From assembly GCA_947311845.1 (NCBI GenBank), contig CAMZMU010000062.1, forward strand, positions 53,131,365 through 53,195,364: DNA of 64,000 nucleotides, in the 5' to 3' direction. Each line of letters begins with the position of its first letter. Positions within the stretch are counted from its first letter, which is position 1. The notes below the pieces were generated by a model. It worked only from the letters and a program-made list of their open reading frames with translations. It searched no databases and was not told the origin of the DNA. This document shows, piece after piece, positions 35,400-45,279 of this stretch. A program made the translations under genes and the position numbers. The stretch is from Poa pratensis (lineage: Eukaryota; Streptophyta; Magnoliopsida; Poales; Poaceae).

Positions 35400-36193
35400 G
35401 CCTGGATGAAGATATTTGGGAGATCAGAAACTTCTATGGCATAGATAATCTTGAAAGAAAAATAGGCAGATCAGACATTACCTATATGAAGCTGTTAGCA
35501 GTAATCGAGACACAGGGATATGGCATTAGTGATAAGATGTATTATGTCAAGGAGGAGGGTTTTGGGGTGAATGGGATGGCATTGCTTGATGGGATGGCTA
35601 GGGTGTACGAAATGGTGGCCAAATATGAACAGGCCAAGTGTTGTACCATCACTGTTATCAGGGGAACATGTGAGCTTGATGCAAACATTAACATTGCACC
35701 AGTTCGAATTGAAGATCAGATTCCTATTTCAGAGATAGGAGTTCCAGTAGTTTACTCAGTTGATGATGCTGGTGTGATATATGAAAGTCAGCAGAGTGAA
35801 GCAGATTCAGAGTATTTGTACATGTGCACTCAACAGAGCAACAACAACAACAACAACAAAGGGAAGCAGGTTCTTGTTTCTGAAAATAGGCAATGTTCAG
35901 ATATCTTTGATATAGATTCAGAGGAAGAAGCAGTAGGATATTTAGAAGAAAATGGAATGGGACAGTATGATTCAGAGCAAGAAGCAGAGGGACAGTATGA
36001 TTCAGAGCAAGAAGCAGAGGGACAGTATGATTCAGATTCAGTGGCAGAAGGAGAGGGACTGTATGGTTCAGAATCAGATGAAGGCCCAGAACAACTGCAT
36101 CAGAGGAATAGTGATTTGAAGATGAAGAAAACTGAAGCCATGCATCACTGTGAAGGTGAGACAGATGTTGAGTGTAACAGCCCACTTCTGGTA
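35400..36193 (+). pseudogene. MURA-like transposase, N-terminal part
   Basis: An open segment beginning near LDEDIWEIRNFYG after a plausible acceptor (TTGTAG, 35395-35400). It resembles the N-terminal PB1-like region of plant MULE proteins (TYMKLLAVIETQGYG, then KMYYVKEEGFG). It then becomes acidic, with an Asn run (CAA repeats, 35841-35860) and three 10-residue repeats of QYDSEQEAEG at about 35958-36050. Coding similarity stops at about 36190, where foreign DNA begins. A short upstream exon may lie at 35140-35280 (frame with VTTHSVFPRAVAAVAQIW). Confidence 0.65.
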
Positions 36194-39100
36194 ATGCAAA
36201 TTATGGGTAAATTTTTCACTTTTTGCATCCCATTCATGCATCATTGCATCCCTCTTTCAATTGCTAAACAACACACTAAATTGGGTTGGCAACATTGGAA
36301 AAACAAAATGCCAAACTTGCCACCACAAATTTCACAACAATGAGTGCACTCAAGCTTGCAAAATACAAATCCTTGTCATCTTATGTTGTCAAGGAAGTTC
36401 TAAGAGTTCAAAATGTTATTTTGGACTTGCTCTAAAATTTCTAAAGGATTATAAATTGGGGAATTAGAAAATTGCCCGAATTGAAACCTATGAACAAAGT
36501 GGTACCAAACTATGTTATTTTGCAACACCAATTTTTGTGGTGCCTCTACATGTTATTGGGAGGCTACCCAAATTTTTGCAGATTTTTATAAAATGTTTTG
36601 GTGCCCTAATAAAATTCAAATACAGCTGCTGGATTTAAAAAGAAACAGCAGAAGGACCGAACTGTGGTGATTTTAAAACGTCCAGGACTTGTTTGTGATG
36701 GCAGAAAAGGTTCCAGGGGCCTTTTTGTAAAAACTTCATCTCCATCCTCCTGTAGCGACCGAGGTCGCCGTGCTTGCGCCGGACCACCTCGACGCCGTGC
36801 TCGCCGGCCCCCCCCCTGCACTGCCTCCATTCGCTGGAAGAGGAACCCCGAGACCACGTGCTGCCCCATTCCCCGCTCACCTGCTCCCCTTCTCTCTCTT
36901 CTCTCTTCCCCACGAGCTTCCATGGCCGCCGAGCTTGCCGTGCTCGTCGCCGCCGCGTGAGGAACTCCCGGGCAAATCGACGGGCCCCAGCACCTCCGCC
37001 GTGCTCCTCTCTCCCTCCTCGTGGGAGGAATCGGCCGGAGACGCCGCGGCTCGACGCCGCCGTGTCCTTCTTCGCCGCGGTCACCCGAGCTCCGCCGCGC
37101 TCGATTTTGTCGCCGTCGCTACATCCCCGACCCCGCCGTCTTCTCCACGTGCTTGAGGGTGAGCTCCCGGCCCTCGCTGCCCCTCTTCCCCCTCTCCCCT
37201 CGCGCTTGCTCGCCTCGCCGTGGCAGCACGCCGCCGTCGCCGTAGCTCGTCCCCCCTCGCGCGCCCGGTCCAGGAAACGGCAGAGGCCGGCCTCCGTGCC
37301 GCTTTGCTCTGGCCCCAACCGGTTCTTGGGCCGGCCCAGCCGGGCTGAGAGCCGGAGCCCTCTGTAACGTGGCCGGCTGCTGAACCGGCCGTAGCCGGGC
37401 TGTGTGCCGGGCTCCTCTGGAGCAGGCCCGGCCTGCTAGCCGGCCCAGCCGGGCCACAAACCGGCAGGACAGTTTTTTCTGCTGGTTATGTTTTTCTTTT
37501 TCTCACCGATTACGATTGTTTCCCGCTCCTCCCTCGCAAGGTTAGGGTTGTCGAACCTCGACTATTTCCGTCGTGTTCCACCTCTCTCCCTCGAACCCGA
37601 GTACACATTGTTATTATTGTTGTTGAATCTAATCAATATAATTAACAACAAATATTTAAAAGGAGGAATTATAAAATGAGTAACTTTTTATCGGGACCTC
37701 CGAAAAATGTGTTCTTCATATCAAAATGCTCAGAAAAATGTGCCTTAATCCGTAGCATCATATTCATGCATGTTTAAATAATCTATAGCACAGGAAAGCA
37801 TAAAAACAAAGAAGGAGCTTGATTTCTCTCTCTTGTTGAGTAATTATCTCGCACCCCCTCTAAATTTGGTAGAACTTGTTATAATAATTCCAGTGCATTA
37901 AAAATGTCATGCCATCATGTGTTTGCGCATTGCATCTATTGGAACATGTGTGGTGATTGATTGCTCTTCCGTGTTGTGCTTCGATAGATCAAGCAGCCGG
38001 GGTTACTCCACAATACCCCGAGGATCCGTACTACCAGTACCCTGAACAAGGCAAGCGTAATCCCCCCTCTGAGCATGTCTTATCCTATATTTCCGCAAAT
38101 ATTTTCTCCACTATAATATTGCATGCGGTTCCAAATGTCAATTTATTGGATTAGAGTATCCTATAGTTGCATTAAGTTTCCGATGCCGATACCTGTTCCC
38201 CTCCTATTAACCATAGGTTTGTATTGTTGGCCCGAGATACTTACTATGCTATGTTGTTGCTTAGCCATGCTTAGTTAATTGCATAGCTATACGATGGATG
38301 ATTCATGTTGGAAACAGGTGATGAACGGAGAATGATGGTGGAGAAATGTGGTGATGGATAATAAAATGCTTAAAGGTGGGGATGAGAGGCCACTGTGTTT
38401 GTGGTGTTTTGTCTCGTTCTCGCCGCCTAGGAGCGAGTTCTATACCTCTTGAACCAAGACTGAGCGTGCAACCATGCGTGAGGCCTATGCATTTGCAGGA
38501 ACCCTCATAGACTAAATAACTCGAGCGGGGCTAGCCAGGGTCCTCTAGTTCGGGCTTCCATTTGCGCGTGCGTGAGTTGGTGGCTGAGAATGGTATGAGG
38601 ATGGTGGTGTTAGGAAAATGAGTGGCCGTGGGGCGGGGTGTTGTGATCCTGGCAGTCCTGCCGCCACTGATGATCCTGGAAAGTCCTTAACGGGGAGAAG
38701 TCGACACCGCTCCCACCCAGCCGGTTCTCCAAGGAAGAGAGCTAAAAGCTAGGTAATGGGCCGGACGGTACGCGTGGCAAACATTTGTACACCCCTGCAG
38801 GGTTAAATCTTTTCGAAAAGCCGTGTCCGCGGTTATGGACGAACTTGGGAAGTGAAGGTAAGATCATAGAATAACCTTAACGGAATGATTAAAAACTGGG
38901 TACTAGAGGTACCACTCACAAATGCAAGGTGAGCTTCCTCGAGGGTGATTCGGGGAGGTGCCTTTGATGAACAGGTACAATGGTTGAGGATGGTTGATGA
39001 TGAGTAAGGTGATGAAAGAAAGAGTTACTCCTTACCTCTTTTGAAAATATTCTGATTAGTCGATGCCTTTGAGTTATGGTTTCATAAATAAAATCAGCTT

Positions 39101-39659
39101 TCCGCAAAACAGCCATAAAACCTTGAAAGCTTCATCGAGCTAAAGCTCTATATATAATCTTGCGAGTTCGTCGAACTCAACGTCGTTTGTTTTGTTTCAG
39201 AGGAGGACTTCACCGACCTCGAAGGTGGGTTCTTTGTGGACGTCGACGAGTAGTCTGGGGTTCCCAGGTGGCAGCTTGGGACATCCCGGATCAGCTGGCG
39301 CTGTGATGTTTATCTGTAGGCCTCTTAGGCCATATTTTGGATCTTGTTGTTTAGAACAACCTAATTCGCTTCCGCTTGTTATAATGTTGGGTCTGTGACC
39401 TCTGGTTGTCATTTGCTATCTTTCTCTATTATAAGAGTTGAACTATATTTTTTGTGTCGTAGAGTCTGTGATGTGCCAGTTGTTCCACAAGTCTTGATCT
39501 CTCTATTATGCAGTGAGGGTTGTGCCTGTGTTAAGGCATCAATCGGGGTGTTGTGTTGCCGATGATCCATTCCGAGCAACACCTGCCAAAGGTTTTGGCC
39601 GGGGATTGGTAAACCCGTAACCTTCGGTTGTATCGCTTAACCGGTGACACACAGCATCA
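36194..39659. other. Foreign insertion interrupting the MULE transposase
   Basis: Not transposase-like. AT-rich DNA (36200-36600) is followed by a GC-rich Pro/Arg/Ala low-complexity block (36740-37470) and then repeat-like DNA to 39650 resembling LTR-element non-coding sequence (e.g. CGGGGATTGGTAAACCCGTA, AACCGGTGACACAC). The overlapping frames in 36635-37457 on both strands have no domain. I could not find LTR ends or a TSD. Confidence 0.5.
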
Positions 39660-42582
39660 TTGTATAGCAGTCGGGTCAGGGCGCCACATTGAGGACCTAT
39701 TTGTTGAGTCTAACAGTGGTTCATCTGATGATTGCATTCCTATTCGTACTATGAAGAAGTTGCCTGTGAAGAGAGGGCCCACCAGCAGATCACATGGTAG
39801 CTATTCAACTAAAAGGAAGCCTGACTATATCTCAGGTGATGATTTCAGTGAGGAATCGGAAAATTCAGATGATTGTATTCAGCTTCCATTTTTCCTACCA
39901 AGTGGGAGGAAGTCAAGGTCAAAGAAAAGGAAGCCTAGGATGTGGTATGATGAGAATAGGCTGCTGCCTGGTGAACAGATGTGTCTCCAGTTGTGTTTCA
40001 TAGATGTGTACCAGTTTAGAAAAGCTGTCCACATAATGCATATAGACAGCTGAGAAATTTTAGGTTTCACAGAAATTGCAAAGATAGAGTAATAGTGAAA
40101 TGTGTGAATAAGAAATGTCATTTCTTTATTGTTGGCAGTAAGATAGCAGGAGAGAAGACATTTTGCATCAAGAAGATGGAGAATGATCATATATGTGCCC
40201 CAGTTGGTGAGAAGACCAAGGTTACCTGCAATTTTGTTGCCAAGAACTGTGAGCAAGCTTTGAAATCTGATCCTGCTACAAGAATTGAGATTGTACTGGA
40301 TACTACAAAGGAGAAATTTGGAGTAGTCCCCTCAAAGGTAATGGCATACAGGCCAGGAAGAAAGCTCTAAAATCTGTGATTGGCGATGAACTGAAACAGT
40401 ACACAAGGCTTAGGGACTACTTGCAGACTGTGATAGATACAAACCCTGGCAGCAGATGCATAGTCACAACCAAAAATGTACCTGCCCAGCCAAGTGCCAA
40501 TCCTAGGTTCCATGGTCTTTTCATTGCTTTGGGTGCATCAGTGCAGGGTTTTCTAAAAGGGTGCAGGCCATTTGTTGGTAAGTTTTGTGTTCACTCTAAA
40601 CTGCAGGGCATCAACTTGTTGCTTAACATCTAGCTGATTGTATCTTTGTTATATTTATGGAGGTTTAGATTGTTGTTTTGTTAAGGGGCCAACAGGGCAA
40701 CAAATACTTGCTGCCACTGGTAGAGATGGAAATGACAACATCTACCCTATAGCATTTGGTCTTGTGGATAAAGAAGACACTGCCAGCTGGTCATGGTTTC
40801 TGACACAACTCAAATATGCAATTGGTGGGACTTCTGGGGAGTTTGGCAACTACACAATCATGTCTGATAGGCAGAAGGCAAATTAATTCATCCACTTAGT
40901 TAGTTTAACCATGTCTCAAAGCTAGATTTAGAGTGTCGATGAATCGTCGACTCATCGACTAGTTAGTTAAACCATGTTTGAAAGCTAGATTTAGTCAGGT
41001 GTATGGAAACATATGTACTGAATTTACTTCTAATTTTTGATACATGTATGGTACTGTCTCTTAACATATCTAACTTATGTGAACAGGATTGCTTATTGCT
41101 ATAAATGCTATATTTCCCAACTCTCCTCAGAGGTTCTATTTAAGACACATGTATGCAAACTTTCAACTTGCTGGTTTTCGAGGAGAAGAGTTGAAAAAAT
41201 ATATGGATGCTGCTAGCTACTCCTACACCAAAAATGGCTTTGACACAGCTATGCAAAACCTCAAGGATGAGTGTGAGGAAGCATGGGCATGGCTTAGCAA
41301 AATTCCAGGGAGTGCTGGGCTAGGCATGCTTTTGATACCAATTGCAAGACAATTTGGTTGTGAACAACCTCAGTGAGGTTTTCAACAGAATGATTCTTGA
41401 TGTGAGAGCAAAACCAGTGAAAACAATGTTTGAAGGAATTAGACCAAGCTAATGGTGAGGCATGATAAAAAGATAACTAAAGCTGGAGATTCTAGGTGGG
41501 AAATCACACCCACATACTCAGAGAGGTTAGAAGAGCTCAAGAAGTGGTCTAGACGTTGCAAAGCAGAAAAGATCATGTGATCTGTGGCAAGTAACAAGCT
41601 CTCTGAAAAATGTTTATGTTGTTGATCTCTCCAAGAGAACATGTGGGTGCAGGAAATGGGATGTGACTGGTTTGTCTTGCCACCATGCTATATCTGCAAT
41701 CTACAGGTCACAGCAGTACCCTGAGGACTTTGTGCATGATTTCTTCAAGAAAAACATGTATTTGGAAGCCTACAACCGTCCAATCTATCCTGTTCCTGGG
41801 GAAGATTTATGGACTAAGACAGACACCCCAGATATTGAGCCTCCTGCCTACAAAATAGAAAAGGGCAGAGCTCAAACCAAGATGAGGAAAGGAAAGTTTG
41901 AAGTGCCACAGCCCAAGATGACTAGCAGAATGGCCACCATTACCTGTAGCAACTGCAAGCTTGTTGGCCATAGGTACACAAATTGCCAGCAGCACTGAGA
42001 CCAGGACTACAAATCAGAAAGAATAACACAAGGTACAAATTGTTGTGCAAGTCAGATCTATTTATCATGCATTTTTGCTAATGCCTTTCTTTTTCTCTGT
42101 CAGGAAAATAGAGGTGCTACTTCATCAACTGGAGCTACTTCATCAGCTGCTGCTCCACCAACCACAGCAGCAACAAGGCCACCAAGGCCTGCTTACTCTG
42201 CTCCAGCAGCACCAGCGGCAACAGAAGGTACACCAGCTGCAGCAAGGCCTTCACAGGCAGCAAGAAAAAGAAAAGCACCTGCTACTACTACAGCTACAGC
42301 ACCTACTGCTCCAACTCCCACTTCATCCAGGGCATCAGGAGGTGTGAGAGCATCCACTGCACCAGGTGTAAACAAGCCACCAAGGCCTGCATCCACTACA
42401 CAAGGTGTAACCAGACCACCAAGGCCTGCATTCACATCTCCCAGAAGGAACCATGTTCAACAAGAACCTGGAGTTGGTGGTAGGCCTGTCAGAGCCAGAT
42501 AGCAAAGCAAAAGGGTCAAAGGAATGCTAGCAGAATTCATGAAAAAACTGTTGAAGAGCTAAAAAGGGAAATGGGTGGATGA
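39660..42582 (+). pseudogene. MURA-like transposase, catalytic and C-terminal part
   Basis: Frame-shifting segments read in order. First comes the N-terminal DNA-binding region (KPRMWYDENRLLPGEQMC..., then CVNKKCHFFIVGS with paired Cys). The MULE core follows, with LDCCFVKGPTGQQILAATG (about 40663-40720), the segment NIYPIAFGLVDKEDTASWSW and the second Asp in MSDRQK (about 40860). Next is a SWIM finger CGCRKWDVTGLSCHH (about 41645-41690), a CX2CX4HX4C knuckle CSNCKLVGHRYTNC (about 41945-41990), and a Pro/Thr/Ala-rich tail ending KREMGG with TGA at 42580-42582. At least five frame changes occur (near 40054, 40371, 40635, 41380-41660 and 42000-42110). The gap at 40887-41088 may be an intron lacking a standard donor. 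Inactive. Confidence 0.85.
40931..40960. repeat. 30-nt hairpin repeat, copy 1
   Basis: Starts GAGTGTCGATGA and contains arms GTCGATGA and TCATCGAC around a 9-nt loop. Identical over 30 nt to 42764-42793. It lies in the putative intron of the transposase gene. Confidence 0.85.
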
Positions 42583-42763
42583 AGCACCATGATGATCTGC
42601 TTCCTCCTTTGTTGCTAGAGTTGTTTTGTGAACAATTTGTGTTATCAAAACTTGTTTAATGCACTTCTGTCAGTTAAGATGTTGAATTATGTAATGGATA
42701 TGTCGTTGAATTATGCAATGGATATGCACTAGTACTTATGTGATGTTGCTATTTTTTAATTTT

Positions 42764-42793
42764 GAGTGTCGATGAATCGTCGACTCATCGACT
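42764..42793. repeat. 30-nt hairpin repeat, copy 2
   Basis: Exact second copy, in the spacer between the 3' ends of the two convergent MULE genes, about 180 nt beyond the transposase stop. Confidence 0.85.
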
Positions 42794-43216
42794 TGTCAAA
42801 ATGCTATGTTCTGTGAGTTCTGCCATTTGTTGTGACAAGTTGCTGCTATATTCTGCATACAACTCCTGCTATTTTGTGTCCTTTGTTGTTAGTAAATGCT
42901 GCAAAATTATGTCTGAATTTTCTGCTCAAAACTGCTGCAATTTCATCCCCAAAACATAGTGCCAACATTTGCAAATAACAACAATGTCACACAAAACTGC
43001 TGCTATTTTATCCAGACAGTCACACACACAACAATGCTTGCAAATAACGAAATAAAAGTGTTGCATCACATCACATAAACATATGTGTTCACACGATTAC
43101 AAATTGATCTAGGTTCAAATTACTCTAAACATTAGTTCAAACATGAAATGAAACTGATACACATAGTTCCAACATGATTACAAACCGATACAGCCACTGA
43201 TACACATGAAACTAAA

Positions 43217-44300
43217 TTATTCCTCGATAATTTGCTTCATCTTCTGCAGCTTCTGCCGATACACCTCACCAGCTTTAAGGAGATCAGATATGCCTTCCTC
43301 AAGTTTCTTCTTCTCTTCCTTGAGGACATCCTCTGCTTCTCTATCTCCTCCTTCTGCTGCCGAATTTTCTTGTTTTCTTCAACAAAGTGAGCTGTCGGCT
43401 GTCCTGCTAGCTCCTTAACTTGCACATCCAAATCCACTTTTATCTGCATCTGTCTTGACCCAACTCCTTCACCGAGTTCCTTGCCCAAGTCTATCTGTAC
43501 AGGTTTCACCTTCTCTTCCAGCTCCTCGTTCACTTTAAGTAGCTTGTAATACTTCTCAGATTCTACACAAGCTAGTCTAGTACTTGCAGTGCATTCTTCC
43601 TCATACTGTTCCCATAGCGCAACCAAAGCCTTCTTCAGATGTGGTGGCCACTCTGGATCAATCCAGATAACAGTTGAACAAATCCCACCACCCTATAGCA
43701 AAAACTACATGTTAGCAAATCTAGCTAAATCCAGTTATCATTTAAACAAAACAATGACAGTTCTAGTTTCTGAATTTATGCAGTTAACTGACAGAGAACA
43801 ATGACAGTGCAAAATAATGAGAAAATTGCAGGAAAATAGATGAAACTACAAGCAGATCAAGCAGTACTAACCGCTCTTGCACATCCCAGGAACCTCCGGC
43901 CAGTGTTTTCTCCTTCGAATGCGACATATTTCATCAATTTCTCCGAGTGGTCACAAGTCTCTTCACTATGCCTCTCAATGCCACAGAAATCAGGGTCATG
44001 GATGGTCACGGGCACCTAACACAGCAAAGAAAGTCACTCCATGCTTTAAATCCACGGAAAATAGACACATTTGAGCTCGAATCGAAGAAATCCCCAACCA
44101 GAAACCCTAACCCTAGCCTCGATGTAGAAAGGGGAAAGAATAACTCACACCGGGGTTGTCAGACCATTCCCCGTCGCCAACGAACAGGGGTTCCTCACTG
44201 CTGGTCTCGCCGTCGTCCCAGACACCATGGCGGCATGGCGGCGCGACGGCGTCGGAGACGCGCGAGAGAGAGAGCGAGCGTCGAGACGAGCCTCGAGTGT
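43217..44300 (-). CDS. GRF-type zinc finger/coiled-coil protein in MULE (frameshifted)
   Basis: Convergent to the transposase. Exons deduced on the minus strand: A, from about 44300 to 44149 (GVWDDGETSSEEPLFVGDG..., donor GTGAGT). B, 44015-43872: CGIERHSEETCDHS, then AFEGENTGRRFLGCARA, a GRF-like finger with GRRFxxC. C, 43692-43217: GGGICSTVIWIDPEWPPHLK, matching the xxWIDPEWP follow-on of plant GRF proteins, then a long Glu/Lys coiled coil ending QKLQKMKQIIEE at TAA 43217-43219. All junctions are GT-AG and in phase. One frame change near 43335 (after EEIEKQ) breaks the C-terminal third. No in-frame ATG was found for exon A, so the start is unresolved. GRF fingers bind nucleic acid in other proteins; a role in transposition is only inferred from position. 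Confidence 0.7.
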
Positions 44301-44344
44301 CGGGTCGAGTTGAGACAGGGGTCCGGTAAGACAAGGAGACGAGC

Positions 44345-44563
44345 GCGGCATTAACGGCCGTCAACGTCTGTCCGCGCGTCTGACGCCACGTCAGCCTGAC
44401 ATCGGGTCCCACTGGTCAGAATTTGAATTAGCGCACGCAAATGAACGATCAGTGCTTCTTGCGCCGCTGTTACCCAATGTTGGTGGTCTTTTGAAATTTT
44501 TCCGCAACATGGTGGTTTTTTGAAACCCTAGCCCCAAATGTGGTGGTTTCTTGCAATTTTCTC
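44345..44563 (-). repeat. MULE right TIR
   Basis: Reverse complement of 34742-34962 with scattered mismatches; ends CTTGCAATTTTCTC next to the CCAAAGCGG duplication. Confidence 0.92.
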
Positions 44564-44650
44564 CCAAAGCGGACATGTCCCGTCAGTGTTTAGACGTGTA
44601 TGTGGACATATAGGGCTCAAATTTGCGCAGTCCGGTTGAACATGCTCTTG

Positions 44651-45276
44651 ATTCCTATCTTTCCTGCCTAGACCAGATCGACCAGATTCCGATCGGGACA
44701 CATTTTGCCGTCGGTCAGGCATTGATTCACTTGCAAGTTGAGACATGCCCCGATTGTGTGCTGATGTTCTTTACGGGGTAGAAACAGTAGGGAAACACCA
44801 AATCTTCTCGTCACCGAATCTGGCCTACACTACATACATCGGATCGGAGAGAGTAAGCGAAGTACCTAGCTAGAGTATATGAGCTTCTTTCCCAACTACC
44901 TTTTGTTCTCAAGGCTCCCTTTTGAGTTTTGACCCAAACGAGCAAGACATCGATCGACATGGGCATCACCGCATGAGATGCACCTCATCACTTCCATTAT
45001 ATGCTAATCAAATTCTCCGTCCTATCTTGTCGACATTTCTGGCCCCAAACTTAACTTAGACACAGCAGCTGGTGCCCGGTGAATCTGCCTTCGCATGTGA
45101 TCGGGTGAATCGGCAACAGCGAAAAAATAAAAAGCGATGGATCAAAGGCAAATGCATGGTGTGGGGCCGTGGGGGTAGGCAACCACCCGTGCCTCTGGAC
45201 CAGGAGCATTGCCGGCCATAGCACACGCCCTCTTTATGGCAGCCTAGCTCGTAAGTACTAGAAATGCTCTTGTGCC
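44651..45276. other. Intergenic, no gene seen
   Basis: Lies between two PIF-type elements. The 121-codon minus-strand frame at 45056-45421 overlaps the next element's left end and has no domain. Confidence 0.4.
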
Positions 45277-45279
45277 TTA

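Larger units (their letters stand above)
34742..44563 (+). mobile_element. Two-gene MULE (Mutator superfamily), 9.8 kb
   Basis: Long terminal inverted repeats of about 220 bp (34742-34962 and 44345-44563) begin GAGAAAATTGCAAGAAACCA. The perfect 9-bp target duplication CCAAAGCGG (34733-34741 and 44564-44572) is the Mutator hallmark. Inside are a MURA-type transposase gene (+, broken and interrupted by about 3.4 kb of foreign DNA) and a convergent minus-strand gene with a GRF-type zinc finger and coiled coil. The TIRs remain highly similar, so transposition was relatively recent although the transposase is now defective. Confidence 0.92.
34410..44647. mobile_element. Small PIF/Harbinger-type element, split by a MULE
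   Basis: Inverted ends GAGCATGTCCAACCGGA (left) and TCCGGTTGAACATGCTC (right) are flanked by TTA at the left (34407-34409) and TTG at the right (44648-44650), a one-mismatch target duplication. Its own DNA is about 330 bp at left plus about 75 bp at right. The rest is the MULE inserted at a CCAAAGCGG site. Removing the MULE and one TSD copy restores a ~400-bp MITE-sized element. Confidence 0.65.

Noticed and set aside
36635..37457. Several 100-227 codon frames on both strands
   Set aside because: Overlapping low-complexity Pro/Arg/Ala frames caused by high GC; no domain or conserved motif.
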